Shown in pieces: positions 1 to 8,171 of a stretch of 21,131 bases of DNA; within the stretch, counting starts at the first letter, position 1; each line of letters begins with the position of its first letter. Under the pieces are notes generated by a model. It worked only from the letters and a program-made list of their open reading frames with translations, made no database searches and had not been told where the DNA came from. This DNA is from an uncultured Collinsella sp. (GTDB lineage Bacteria > Actinomycetota > Coriobacteriia > Coriobacteriales > Coriobacteriaceae). The stretch covers positions 1 through 21,131 of the forward strand of contig CAAECP010000229.1 of assembly GCA_900754385.1 (NCBI GenBank), given 5' to 3'. The position numbers and the translations under genes were made by a program.

Positions 1-2
1 CC

Positions 3-1460
3 ATGGACTACAAGATTACCGGCTACGAGCCCGCCCAGCTGTTCCATTTCTTTGAGGAGGTCAGCGCGATCCCCCGTGGGTCTGGGAACGAGAAGGGCAT
101 CAGCGATTTCCTGGTCGCGTTTGCCAAGGAGCGCGGTCTCGATGTGTATCAGGACGAGGTCTACAACGTCATCATTCGCAAGCCCGCATCTGCCGGCGCC
201 GAGAATGCTCCGACCGTGATGCTGCAGGGTCACATCGACATGGTGTGCGACAAGCTGGGTTCCGTCGAGCACGACTTTACGACCGATGGTATCGACCTGG
301 TCGTCAAGGACGGCGTCCTCACCGCCAACGGCACCACCCTGGGCGCCGACAACGGCATCGCCGTCGCTCTGATGCTCACTGTTCTCGATGACGATTCGAT
401 CGTTCACCCCGCTCTCGAGTGCGTATTCACCACCGACGAGGAGACTGGTCTGGTCGGCGCCGAGACGCTCGACAAGTCCCAGATCAGCGCTCGCACCATG
501 ATCAACCTCGATTCCGAGGAAGAGGGCGTTGCCACCGTCAGCTGCGCCGGCGGCGTTGTCGTTACCTACACCTGCCCGATCGCGCGCGAGCACAAGACCG
601 GTAGCACCCTCACGCTCGACATCTCCGGCCTGCTGGGCGGTCACTCCGGCAGCGATATCCACCTGGAGCGCGGCAATGGCAACCTCATCATGGCCCGCAT
701 CATCGACCGCCTGATGGTTGCCGGCGAGCCCGCCATCGTCAGCTTTAACGGCGGCACCAAGGACAACGCCATCAACCGTGAGTGCAAGGCTGTTCTGGTC
801 TACGCCGACCACGCTGCCGCCGAGGCTGCGGCCGAGATCGCCCGTGGCATCATCGCTGACGTCACTGCCGAGCTCGAGGTCTTCGACCCCGGCTTTACCT
901 GCACCGTCGAGATTGCCGACGACGCCGAGGTCGAGGCCATGGACCAGAAGTCCGCGCTTGCCCTCATCCGCGCCCTGCGTCTTGCCCCCAACGGTGTGAT
1001 TCGCCGCAACGTCGCCACCGACGGCTCCGTCGAGGTTTCCTCCAACATCGGTGTGGTTGCCACTTCTGACGACGAGGTCAAGATCATGCTGTCCCCGCGC
1101 TCCTCGATCACCTCGCTGCAGAACGAGTTCAAGGACCGCCTGCAGACGCTGGCCGATGTCCTGGGCTTCGACGCCAAGTTTGAGTTCGAGTATCCCGGCT
1201 GGAGCTATGCCGAGCATTCGCCGGTCCGCGACGTCTTTGTCGAGAGCTATCGCGAGCTCTTTGGCTCCGAGCTGCGCATCGAGTCCATTCACGCCGGCCT
1301 TGAGTGCGGCCTGTTTGCCGAGGCCCTGCACGGCCTGGACGCCATCGCCGTGGGCCCGACGCTCTCCGATGTCCACACCCCGGACGAGAGCATGGAGCTC
1401 GCTTCTGCCGAGCGCTTCTACGAGCTGCTCATTGATGTCCTCAAGCGCCTCGCTGCGTAA
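3..1460 (+). CDS. pepD: aminoacyl-histidine dipeptidase (PepD, M20 family)
   Basis: This 485-residue protein is a di-zinc cytosolic dipeptidase that hydrolyses Xaa-His and other dipeptides such as carnosine, supplying free amino acids. Its length is the usual PepD length. The metal-site motifs of the M20 fold are visible in order: GHIDMV (His77, Asp79 as the helper acid), GADNGIA (Asp116, bridging ligand), TDEETGL (Glu146 catalytic base, Glu147 ligand), INLDSEE (Asp170) and DVHTPDE (His458). A lid or dimerisation domain lies between the two halves of the catalytic domain. The N-terminus (GYEP, then EVSAIPRGSGNE) matches the family start. The ATG is only 2 bases inside the window, so its ribosome binding site and promoter cannot be seen. 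It is followed by an intrinsic terminator and convergent genes, so it ends its transcription unit. Confidence 0.95.
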   Translation: MDYKITGYEPAQLFHFFEEVSAIPRGSGNEKGISDFLVAFAKERGLDVYQDEVYNVIIRKPASAGAENAPTVMLQGHIDMVCDKLGSVEHDFTTDGIDLVVKDGVLTANGTTLGADNGIAVALMLTVLDDDSIVHPALECVFTTDEETGLVGAETLDKSQISARTMINLDSEEEGVATVSCAGGVVVTYTCPIAREHKTGSTLTLDISGLLGGHSGSDIHLERGNGNLIMARIIDRLMVAGEPAIVSFNGGTKDNAINRECKAVLVYADHAAAEAAAEIARGIIADVTAELEVFDPGFTCTVEIADDAEVEAMDQKSALALIRALRLAPNGVIRRNVATDGSVEVSSNIGVVATSDDEVKIMLSPRSSITSLQNEFKDRLQTLADVLGFDAKFEFEYPGWSYAEHSPVRDVFVESYRELFGSELRIESIHAGLECGLFAEALHGLDAIAVGPTLSDVHTPDESMELASAERFYELLIDVLKRLAA

Positions 1461-1518
1461 AGGACGTGCTAACAGCAGTCCGGACTCCGCGCTGATAGAT
1501 TGCAAATGACATATCGAG

Positions 1519-1562
1519 AGGGGGCATCCGAGCTTTTGCGACGGGTGCCCCCCTCTTTTTTG
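1519..1562 (+). terminator. intrinsic terminator after pepD
   Basis: A GC-rich stem of about 10 bp (GGGGGCATCC pairing with GGGTGCCCCC, one G-U pair) has a 13-base loop and is followed by a T-rich run. It lies about 60 bases after the pepD stop and between convergent genes, so it probably separates pepD from the minus-strand hipA. Confidence 0.85.
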
Positions 1563-1588
1563 TTTGATAATTGCGAAATTACGGCCAC

Positions 1589-2893
1589 CTAGTCCATTTC
1601 TGCCCTGATGAGGTCGAGGGTGCGCTGGCAGTTTTCGCGGACGGGGCCGAGCATATGCTCGCGCAGGTCCGCCATGCCGGGCAGGTCGGCGTATTCGTCC
1701 ATGACCTCTTCCATGCAAATGGGTACCTCGTAGGCGAGGTCCATCATGGTCGCAAAGCAAAACTTCTCGGATAGCCCGGCATCGGTGAGCGTCGCCTCCA
1801 GCGTGGGGTCGCCCATACCGTGGTATCGGCGGATAGCGCCTGGACCGATGCGCCCCACACGATTTTCGCCGCCAACGCTCATGGCAAGGCGCGCCCGGCG
1901 GCGCATGCGCTCATACGCCAAACCCGACGCGACATCGTACATTCGAGCCATCATGGCTGCGCCGTCGTTTCCAAGGAGCAGGGAATAGTTTTTCGCGTGC
2001 GCATCCGGTGCGCCGATGATGGCGTTAAAGAAAAGTATCTGCGTAAACAGATACAGGTTAAGTTGATGGTGGCTCGTATTTACGAGGAGCTCTTGAATGT
2101 CGCGTGTGGTCGGGCCGCCGTCTGCCGTGTACTTTTGGGCGGGCATCACCCCAAGTGCCTGACAGAGGTCTTCTTGATGTAGGCGCCTGATCGTTCCGTC
2201 TTTGACTTTCACGCGGTCATAGCGCTCAACAATGAGGGCAGGTTCGTCCTCAAACATACGATATTCGACGTTTGCCGTTGCGATGCCGGCGCGCTGGGCG
2301 CTTTTCATGCAGACAAACTCATTGAGAGCCTCGAGTTTAAATCCGATAACGCCATTTTTGAAAATATGCGTCGTGGGCGAGGAGCCCATGCATTCGCACC
2401 AGCGGCCGTTTATGAACGCGAGCGCGAACTTGCCCTGGTTGCCTCCAAGTGACCAACTTTCATCTAGAGCCATCCACGATGCATCGCGGTCATCTCTGAT
2501 CGACTTGAGACGAAGAGCAATTTCGTGGTCGTCTATAGGGCGGTATTCGCCAGCGCGATGCAGGACGGCGTCGGCATCTTCTTCGGCACAAAACTGCACT
2601 CCGCCCGGACAGTCGAGTCCGATATGGCTGAGCAACGCAACGGGATTGTTGGGCCTAACGTCGAATTCGGCGGCAATCGCTTTTCGTTGGTCCTCGCTGT
2701 CGGGTAGAAGGCCAAACAGGTACGGATTCATGACCTGTTGTCCGTATGTGCGATTTGATATGGGTATGTTGGTCGATAGGGCTGGCCCGTCATAGTCATG
2801 ATCGTAGGTAAAGCTGATAAGACCGTTCTCATCTTGCGTGAGCGTTCCAGCAGGCACGCCGCAAATAATGGTCCGAAGTGATGTTCTGGCCAT
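1589..2893 (-). CDS. hipA: HipA-family serine/threonine kinase toxin
   Basis: This 434-residue protein has the full HipA architecture: an N-terminal subdomain (about residues 5-105), then the kinase-like HipA_C core. In characterised systems HipA phosphorylates a translation target such as glutamyl-tRNA synthetase, causing dormancy and persistence. Visible motifs are SLGGNQGKFAL (Ser148 aligns with the autophosphorylated Ser150 of E. coli HipA), ERYDR, RLHQEDLCQALG (238-248), the catalytic loop GAPDAHAKN (Asp297, Asn302) and the metal-binding Asp320 in MYDVAS. All key residues are intact, so it looks active. The start follows the upstream hipB stop after 3 bases, and a GAAGGGAA ribosome site lies inside the end of hipB, indicating translational coupling. 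It is a typical antitoxin-toxin pair; the phosphorylated target cannot be inferred from sequence. Confidence 0.93.
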   Translation of the reverse strand: MARTSLRTIICGVPAGTLTQDENGLISFTYDHDYDGPALSTNIPISNRTYGQQVMNPYLFGLLPDSEDQRKAIAAEFDVRPNNPVALLSHIGLDCPGGVQFCAEEDADAVLHRAGEYRPIDDHEIALRLKSIRDDRDASWMALDESWSLGGNQGKFALAFINGRWCECMGSSPTTHIFKNGVIGFKLEALNEFVCMKSAQRAGIATANVEYRMFEDEPALIVERYDRVKVKDGTIRRLHQEDLCQALGVMPAQKYTADGGPTTRDIQELLVNTSHHQLNLYLFTQILFFNAIIGAPDAHAKNYSLLLGNDGAAMMARMYDVASGLAYERMRRRARLAMSVGGENRVGRIGPGAIRRYHGMGDPTLEATLTDAGLSEKFCFATMMDLAYEVPICMEEVMDEYADLPGMADLREHMLGPVRENCQRTLDLIRAEMD

Positions 2894-2896
2894 TGG

Positions 2897-3364
2897 CTAT
2901 TTCCCTTCAGACTTGGTTTGGCTAGATGCGTTTGCGGCAATCGAGACTCCGAGATTGGACATGGCGAAATCGGCGAAGGCCCTGTCGTAGAGCTCGGACG
3001 TAAGGGGGGTATCTGCAAGAGCCGGAATGGTAGTGCTGCGACGGTTGCGATGATGAAGACGTTGAGCGCGATGGCATCTGGAGGTGCTGCAAGGTTGATC
3101 AGGATGCGGGGCGTCGACTGGTCGCTCGTTTTTCGCTTCACCGATATCCCCTTGAGCGGCGAGTGCCAGTCCAAGAGCATTGAAAATCGTCAGCAACTTG
3201 TCGAGTCGAATGCCGGTGGCGTCTCCTAGCTCGAGCGATGCGAGCAAGCGCTCCGAAACACCGGCCTTTTTGGCGAGGGCGGCACGGGTGAGACCCTGAG
3301 CCTCGCGTGCCTGGCGCACGTAGATGCCAGCTTGGCGCGGTGTGGTGATGGGAAGGGTATCCAC
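2897..3364 (-). CDS. hipB: HipB-like XRE-family antitoxin and repressor
   Basis: This is a 155-residue protein with a GTG start preceded by TAGGAG at the usual spacing. Residues about 10-68 form a lambda-repressor-type (XRE) helix-turn-helix; the segment RAALAKKAGVSERLLASLE is the HTH core. In the HipBA family the small DNA-binding protein neutralises the kinase and represses the operon. The remaining 85 residues make the protein much longer than E. coli HipB (88 residues). The stretch from about 80 to 120 is rich in Arg, His and Pro and looks unstructured, while the last 35 residues resume an ordinary helical composition. A pair of compensating frameshifts in the middle cannot be excluded. 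Three operator-like palindromes lie immediately upstream, and hipA follows after 3 bases. Confidence 0.9.
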   Translation of the reverse strand: MDTLPITTPRQAGIYVRQAREAQGLTRAALAKKAGVSERLLASLELGDATGIRLDKLLTIFNALGLALAAQGDIGEAKNERPVDAPHPDQPCSTSRCHRAQRLHHRNRRSTTIPALADTPLTSELYDRAFADFAMSNLGVSIAANASSQTKSEGK

Positions 3365-3377
3365 GGCTATCTCCTAA

Positions 3378-3447
3378 CGTGCAGACTTTTGCATATCAGT
3401 ATGACATGCAAAAGTCTGCACGAATAGGCATTATGCAAAACTCTGCA
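3378..3447 (-). promoter_or_regulatory. triple operator array upstream of hipBA
   Basis: Three copies of TGCA-N6-TGCA lie at 3380-3393, 3407-3420 and 3434-3447, each starting exactly 27 bp after the previous one. Copies 1 and 2 are a perfect 17-bp inverted repeat (3378-3394 against 3406-3422, CGTGCAGACTTTTGCAT and its complement). Copy 3 differs from copy 2 by one base. The first copy ends 1-2 bases from the hipB ribosome binding site. By analogy with the multi-operator E. coli hipBA control region, this is the likely HipB autorepression site. Confidence 0.85.
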
Positions 3448-3488
3448 TGAGACTCCTACATTGACGTTGGCTTATGAGAGGCGTTTTT

Positions 3489-4067
3489 TTATATCGCGAG
3501 GATCCCCAGATGCTCAAGTAAGATCTTAAGCCCGATGAGGATGAGCACGACGCCACCCACGATGGTGGCGGGTTTTTCGTAGCGCGCGCCAAAGGTGTGG
3601 CCGATCGCTACGCCAGCGACGGAGAAGATAAACGTTGTGATGCCAATGAGCGATACGGCGGGAACGATGTCGACCGAAAGCGCGGCGAACGAGATGCCCA
3701 CGGCCAGGGCGTCGATTGAGGTGGCGATGGCGAGGATCAGGTACTCGCCCAGGTCAATCTTTTCGGCATCCTTGCCGTCGCCTTCATCCTCGTCTTCGGT
3801 AAAGGCCTCCCACAGCATTTTGCCGCCGATGAAGGCCAAAAGGATGAAGGCGATCCAATGGTCGATGGGTCCGATGATGCCCATGGATTGACTGCCGAGC
3901 GCCCATCCGATTACGGGCATGTCGGCCTGAAAGCCGCCAAAGAACAGGCCGAGCACCACGGCGACTTTAAGGTTGATCCTCTTCATGCCAAGGCCCTTGC
4001 AGATGGAAACGGCAAAGGCGTCCATCGAAAGGCCAACGGCGAGCAACACGAGCTCTGCGAGTCCCAT
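3489..4067 (-). CDS. mntP: manganese efflux pump MntP
   Basis: This 192-residue, six-helix inner-membrane protein of the MntP (YebN, DUF204) family exports Mn(II) and protects against manganese excess. Two homologous halves each carry a signature in a membrane helix: GLSMDAFAVSICKGLG (Asp16) and ATSIDALAVGISFA (Asp118-119 region). An acidic cytoplasmic loop (EDEDEGDGKD, about 91-100) separates them. The frame stays open upstream to 4220, but the extension is translated riboswitch and terminator. ATG 4067 has AGGGAG at good spacing and gives the normal family length, so I chose it. A Mn-sensing riboswitch precedes it. hipB begins about 120 bases after its stop on the same strand with no clear terminator between, so read-through from mntP into hipBA is possible. 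Confidence 0.95.
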   Translation of the reverse strand: MGLAELVLLAVGLSMDAFAVSICKGLGMKRINLKVAVVLGLFFGGFQADMPVIGWALGSQSMGIIGPIDHWIAFILLAFIGGKMLWEAFTEDEDEGDGKDAEKIDLGEYLILAIATSIDALAVGISFAALSVDIVPAVSLIGITTFIFSVAGVAIGHTFGARYEKPATIVGGVVLILIGLKILLEHLGILAI

Positions 4068-4120
4068 GGTCTGGCTCCCTCTCTGCGGGCGGGCCCGCGT
4101 GTACCTCTTGGGGGAGTAAC

Positions 4121-4165
4121 AAAAAAGACCCGTGGCGTACGCGTTGCGCGCACAGCCACGAGTCT
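4121..4165 (-). terminator. riboswitch expression-platform terminator
   Basis: On the minus strand AGACTCGTGGC (4165-4155) pairs with GCCACGGGTCT (4136-4126), followed by six T residues. It lies between the aptamer and the mntP ribosome binding site. Its 5' arm overlaps the conserved CGAGACT at the 3' edge of the aptamer, so aptamer closure and terminator formation should be mutually exclusive. In this family that means manganese turns expression on. Confidence 0.88.
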
Positions 4166-4257
4166 CGTTCATTAAGGCAAGCCAGGCCGCATCGGCCAGT
4201 GTGTTGACTTGCCGCGTCACCGGAGGCGAACCCGATCACGCGACTACTCCCTCATTT
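4158..4257 (-). promoter_or_regulatory. yybP-ykoY family Mn(II) riboswitch aptamer
   Basis: Read on the minus strand, the leader shows the family's conserved blocks in order: GAGGGAGTAG (4253-4244), a hairpin CGGGTTCGCCTCCGG, GTCAACA, a second arm, then GGCTTGCCTTAATGAACGAG (about 4184-4165). The GGGAGTAG and GCCTTAATGA...CGAGACT blocks are hallmark positions of the yybP-ykoY manganese riboswitch. The next gene encodes a Mn exporter, as expected, and a terminator follows directly. The block identification is by eye; a covariance-model search would settle the exact ends. Confidence 0.9.
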
Positions 4258-4414
4258 ATGCGAATCCCGATGCTACCACATAAGCAGCTCATTTGGATTG
4301 GGGCTCTCAGCTGTGTTCGCTCATTCTGTAAGCATCGGATTTTGCGGGCGTCACAGGGGCAAACCGTGAGAAACTTATTGACGTTTATGGAGCGTATACG
4401 ATGGGAGCGATGCC

Positions 4415-5482
4415 TTGGATAAGAACGAGCTGCAAAAGCGTATGGAACAGGCTATTCGCCTGACGGCACCTGGCCAGCCGATCCGCACCGCCCTCGACAT
4501 GATCATTGCCGGTCACCTGGGTGCCCTTATCTGCGTCGGCGACACCGAAAACGTGCTCGCTGCAGGTAACGACGGCTTCCCGCTCAACATTTCGTTTACC
4601 TCGAACCGCCTGTTCGAGCTTTCCAAGATGGACGGCGCCATCGTTATCGATGGCGACCTCACCCAGATCCTGCGCGCCAACTTTCACCTCAATCCCGATC
4701 CCTCACTCGCCACGAGTGAGACGGGCATGCGTCACCGTACTGCCGCTCGCATGTCGGTGCTCACCGACGCCATCGTGATTTCGGTTTCGGCTCGTCGCGC
4801 CGTCGTCAACGTGTACGTCCACGGCAAGAGTTACGAGATCCAGCCCGTCACCACCATCATGAGCTCGGTCAACCAGCTCGTCGCCACGCTCCAGACTACC
4901 CGTCAGTCGCTCGACCGCTCCTTGCTGCGCCTGACGGCCCTCGAGCTCGACGACTACGTCACGCTCGCCGACATTACCGGCATCTTCTCGAGCTTCGAGA
5001 TCATGCAGCAGGCAAAGACCGAGCTTAAGGATTGCATTGTCAAGCTGGGTAACCAGGGCAAGCTCGTGCAGATGCAGCTCGAGCAGCTCGCGGGCTCCAG
5101 CATGGATACCGAATACGACTTGATGATCCGCGACTACGCAAGCGATTCCTCTGAGGCCAACGCCGAGAAGATCCGCGCCGAGCTGAGCCGTATGACGCCT
5201 AAGGACCTGTCCGACCCGCAGCACGTGGCGGCAGTTCTGGGCTATGACGACTTGGACGAGGACTCCGTCATGACGCCGCTGGGCCTGCGCACGCTTTCGC
5301 GTGTGTCCGTCGTGCGCGACGGCGTGGCCGAGAAGATCGTCGACGAGTACGGCTCGCTGCAGGAGCTCATGGATGACATCAGCGAGGATCCGGAGCGCCT
5401 GGGCGACTTTGGCGTCAACAACCCTGCCATTCTTGCGGACTCGCTGTACCGCATGAAGGGCACCAAACAGGGGAACGCATAA
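4415..5482 (+). CDS. disA: diadenylate cyclase / DNA integrity scanning protein DisA
   Basis: This 355-residue protein makes cyclic di-AMP from two ATP, and in studied relatives scans DNA for branched structures. The N-terminal DAC domain (about 1-140) holds the catalytic DGA (73-75) and RHRTA (106-110, within TGMRHRTAARMS). A helical linker follows, then a C-terminal helix-hairpin-helix DNA-binding domain (from about 270). The length matches the family (about 360). The start is TTG 4415: GGGAG lies 7 bases upstream, and the three nearby upstream ATGs are out of frame. Its TAA stop overlaps the ispD ATG (TAATG), so it heads an operon with ispD, ispF and cysS. No convincing promoter was found in 4261-4414. 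Confidence 0.96.
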   Translation: MDKNELQKRMEQAIRLTAPGQPIRTALDMIIAGHLGALICVGDTENVLAAGNDGFPLNISFTSNRLFELSKMDGAIVIDGDLTQILRANFHLNPDPSLATSETGMRHRTAARMSVLTDAIVISVSARRAVVNVYVHGKSYEIQPVTTIMSSVNQLVATLQTTRQSLDRSLLRLTALELDDYVTLADITGIFSSFEIMQQAKTELKDCIVKLGNQGKLVQMQLEQLAGSSMDTEYDLMIRDYASDSSEANAEKIRAELSRMTPKDLSDPQHVAAVLGYDDLDEDSVMTPLGLRTLSRVSVVRDGVAEKIVDEYGSLQELMDDISEDPERLGDFGVNNPAILADSLYRMKGTKQGNA

Positions 5483-6210
5483 TGGCGCCCGTATGCGCCG
5501 TGGTCGTTGCCGGCGGCAGCGGTCAGCGCTTTGGAAATCCCGGCGGCAAGCAGCTCGTTAACGTGGCGGGCCGTCCGCTTATGAGCTGGTCCATCCGCGC
5601 ATTTGACCGTAGCGATAAGGTCGGCCACATCGTGGTGGTTTGCCCTGCCGAGCGCCGTGCCGAGATGCGCCGCCTGGCCATCGACCCGTTTGACTATGAC
5701 ACACCCATCAGCTTTGCCGATGCCGGCGATACCCGTCAGGATTCCACCCGCGCCGGCGTGCATGCGGTGCCGGCGGGCTTTGAATACGTCGCCATTCACG
5801 ATGGCGCTCGTCCGCTCATTACGACCGAGGCCATCGACCACGCTATTGACGTGCTCGTGAGCGACCGTGCTCTCGACGGTGTCGTGTGCGGCCAGCCCGC
5901 GATTGACACGCTCAAGATCGTTGACGGCGATAATATCGTCGAGACGCCGCCGCGTGAGCTCTATTGGGCCGCGCAGACGCCGCAGATCTTTAGCGTCGAT
6001 GCTATGAAGCGCGCCCACGCCGCTGCTATCGCCGAGGGCTTTATCGGCACCGATGATTCGTCGCTGGTCGAGCGCATGGGTGGGCGCGTCCGCTGCGTCC
6101 AGAGCCCGCGCGATAACCTTAAGGTGACGGTGCCCGAGGACTTGCGTCCCGTAACCGCGATTCTGCTTGGCCGCATGGCCGAGGGAGAGGACCTTCCCCA
6201 TGTTCAGTAA
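5482..6210 (+). CDS. ispD: 2-C-methyl-D-erythritol 4-phosphate cytidylyltransferase (IspD)
   Basis: The 242-residue enzyme transfers CMP from CTP to 2-C-methyl-D-erythritol 4-phosphate, the third step of the MEP isoprenoid pathway. The nucleotide-binding loop VVVAGGSGQRFG (7-18, with Arg16) and Lys23 are at the N-terminus. DGARPLI, TPQIF, TDDSSLVE and NLKVTVPEDL follow in the expected order. The ATG shares one base with the disA stop, and its 3' end overlaps the start of ispF by 11 bases, so the three genes are translationally coupled. Linkage to ispF is the common bacterial arrangement, and fused IspDF exists in other groups; here they remain separate. Confidence 0.96.
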   Translation: MAPVCAVVVAGGSGQRFGNPGGKQLVNVAGRPLMSWSIRAFDRSDKVGHIVVVCPAERRAEMRRLAIDPFDYDTPISFADAGDTRQDSTRAGVHAVPAGFEYVAIHDGARPLITTEAIDHAIDVLVSDRALDGVVCGQPAIDTLKIVDGDNIVETPPRELYWAAQTPQIFSVDAMKRAHAAAIAEGFIGTDDSSLVERMGGRVRCVQSPRDNLKVTVPEDLRPVTAILLGRMAEGEDLPHVQ

Positions 6211-6694
6211 CCTGCGCATTGGCCATGGCTACGACGTCCACCGTCTGGTGGAGGGGCGTCGATGTATCATCGGCGGTGTCGACATTCCCTACGAGCGCGG
6301 CCTGCTGGGCCACTCGGATGCCGATGTGCTCGCGCACGCCTTGGCCGACGCCATTCTGGGCGCCTGCCGCGGGGGAGACATTGGCAAGCTATTCCCCGAT
6401 ACCGACCCCGCCTATGAGGGTGCCGATTCGATGGTGCTGCTCGCTCGCGTGATGGACTATGCGCGCGAGCTGGGCTTCGAGTTTGTCGATGCCGATTGCA
6501 CCATTGCCTGTCAGCAACCCAAGATCACCCCGCACCGCGATGCCATGCGCGCCAACCTTGCCCATGCCCTGGGCGTTGACGTCGAAAACGTGGGCGTCGC
6601 CGCCACTACGACTGAAAAGCTCGGTTGGGAAGGCCAGGGCGAGGGAATCGGCGCCTGGGCCGTCTGCCTGCTACAGAAAACCGTTAAGGAGTAA
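6200..6694 (+). CDS. ispF: 2-C-methyl-D-erythritol 2,4-cyclodiphosphate synthase (IspF)
   Basis: The 164-residue trimeric metalloenzyme closes the cyclodiphosphate ring in the MEP pathway, two steps after IspD. The divalent-metal ligands are present: GYDVH (Asp12, His14) and His46 in DVLAHALADAILGA, along with GLLGHSDADV and the C-terminal TTTEKLGWEGQGEGI block. I chose ATG 6200, which has GGGAGAGG about 10 bases upstream and gives the family start (LRIGHGYDVH). An in-frame ATG at 6167 would add a non-family sequence copied from inside ispD. The gene overlaps the ispD end by 11 bases and is followed after 3 bases by cysS. Confidence 0.96.
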   Translation: MFSNLRIGHGYDVHRLVEGRRCIIGGVDIPYERGLLGHSDADVLAHALADAILGACRGGDIGKLFPDTDPAYEGADSMVLLARVMDYARELGFEFVDADCTIACQQPKITPHRDAMRANLAHALGVDVENVGVAATTTEKLGWEGQGEGIGAWAVCLLQKTVKE

Positions 6695-6697
6695 CGA

Positions 6698-8164
6698 ATG
6701 CGTATCTATAACAGCGCTACCCATAAAAAGGAAGAGTTCCAGCCCATCGAGTCCGGTAAGGTCCGCATGTACGTGTGCGGCCCCACGGTCTACGACAACA
6801 TCCACATCGGCAATGCCCGCACGTTCATCAGCTTTGACGTGATTCGTCGCTGGCTCATCGCGAGCGGCTACGAGGTCACGTTCGCCCAGAACCTCACCGA
6901 TGTCGATGACAAGATCATCAAGCGCGCCAACGAGCAGGGCCGCACGGCCGCCGAGGTCGCGACGGAGTTCTCCGACAAGTTCATCGGCGTCATGCGCGCC
7001 GCCAACGTGCTCGATCCCGATGTGCGTCCCCGCGCCACCAAGGAGATCGGCCCCATGATCGCCATGATCAAAACGCTCATCGAGCAGGGCCACGCTTACG
7101 CCGCCGATAACGGCGACGTGTACTTTGCCGTGCGCAGTGATCCCAACTACGGCCAGGTTTCGGGCCGCAACATCGACGACCTTATGGTGGGTGCGCGCAT
7201 CGAGGAGAACGAGGACAAGAACGACCCGCTCGACTTTGCCCTGTGGAAGGCCGCCAAGCCCGGCGAGCCCAGCTGGCCGAGCCCCTGGGGCGAGGGCCGT
7301 CCCGGTTGGCACACCGAGTGCGCCGCCATGGTGCACCGCTACCTGGGCACCCCGATCGACATCCACGGCGGTGGTTCCGACCTTGCCTTCCCGCATCACG
7401 AAAACGAGTGCGCCCAGGCTACCTGCGCCTGGCACCAGGGCTTCTCCAACACCTGGATGCACACGGGCATGCTGCTGGTTGACGGCGAGAAGATGTCCAA
7501 GTCGCTCGGAAACTTCTTTACGCTGGCCGAGGTGCTCGAGCAGCACTCTGCCGCGGCTCTGCGTCTGCTGATGCTGCAGACGAGCTATCGCTCGCCGCTC
7601 GACTTCTCCTGGGAGCGCCTGGAGGGTGCCGAGAACTCACTCACGCGTATTGCCGGTACGGTCGAGAACCTTCGTTGGGCTGCGAACCATGCGACGGCCG
7701 ATGCCGATGCGGGTGCCGCCGAGGCGTTTTCCGCCAAGGCCGCCGAGACCCGCGCCGCCTTTAAGGAGTGCATGGACGACGACTTTAACACCGCCGGTGC
7801 CATGGGTGCTGTCTTTGGCTTTGTCACCGAGTGCAATCAGTATCTGGAGCAGGCGGGCGATGCTGCCGACAAGGCCGCAGCCCTGGCTGCCGCCGATACG
7901 CTGGCCGAGCTGCTCGATACGTTTGGCGTTGAGCTTCCCGAGCCCAAGGTGGAGCTGCCGCTGGGCCTGCTGGGCGTTGCCGCCGGTTTGGTTACCTACA
8001 CGGGCGACGACGTGGACGAGGCCGCTGCCAAGATTCTCGAGGCCCGCGCCGAGGCCCGCGCCGCCAAGAACTGGGATCTGGCCGACGCCATCCGTGATCA
8101 GCTCAAGGACCTGGGCCTGACGATTGAAGATACCGCCGCCGGCACTCGTATCAAATCTCTCTAA
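6698..8164 (+). CDS. cysS: cysteinyl-tRNA synthetase
   Basis: The 488-residue class I synthetase charges tRNA-Cys. The ATP-binding signatures are HIGN (36-39) and KMSKS (265-269). The zinc that selects cysteine is held by Cys27, Cys208, His233 and Glu237, all visible in YVCGPT, WHTECA and FPHHENE. The anticodon-binding helical domain fills the C-terminal third. Its ribosome site (AAGGAG) overlaps the ispF stop, so it is the last gene of the disA-ispD-ispF-cysS unit. From memory, in Bacillus the next gene is mrnC (Mini-III RNase); here a hairpin repeat and a terminator follow instead. Confidence 0.97.
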   Translation: MRIYNSATHKKEEFQPIESGKVRMYVCGPTVYDNIHIGNARTFISFDVIRRWLIASGYEVTFAQNLTDVDDKIIKRANEQGRTAAEVATEFSDKFIGVMRAANVLDPDVRPRATKEIGPMIAMIKTLIEQGHAYAADNGDVYFAVRSDPNYGQVSGRNIDDLMVGARIEENEDKNDPLDFALWKAAKPGEPSWPSPWGEGRPGWHTECAAMVHRYLGTPIDIHGGGSDLAFPHHENECAQATCAWHQGFSNTWMHTGMLLVDGEKMSKSLGNFFTLAEVLEQHSAAALRLLMLQTSYRSPLDFSWERLEGAENSLTRIAGTVENLRWAANHATADADAGAAEAFSAKAAETRAAFKECMDDDFNTAGAMGAVFGFVTECNQYLEQAGDAADKAAALAAADTLAELLDTFGVELPEPKVELPLGLLGVAAGLVTYTGDDVDEAAAKILEARAEARAAKNWDLADAIRDQLKDLGLTIEDTAAGTRIKSL

Positions 8165-8171
8165 TCCCCGC

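Noticed and set aside
4068..4220. 51-residue N-terminal extension of the mntP frame
   Set aside because: The DNA is the riboswitch 3' part, terminator and ribosome site. The extension has no family match, and MntP starts at MGLAEL.
4378..4400. disA promoter from TTGACG and TATACG
   Set aside because: The spacer is only 11 bases, too short for a sigma-70 promoter.
5242..6219. 325-residue minus-strand open frame over disA and ispD
   Set aside because: Shadow frame; the plus-strand genes have all expected motifs and tight coupling.
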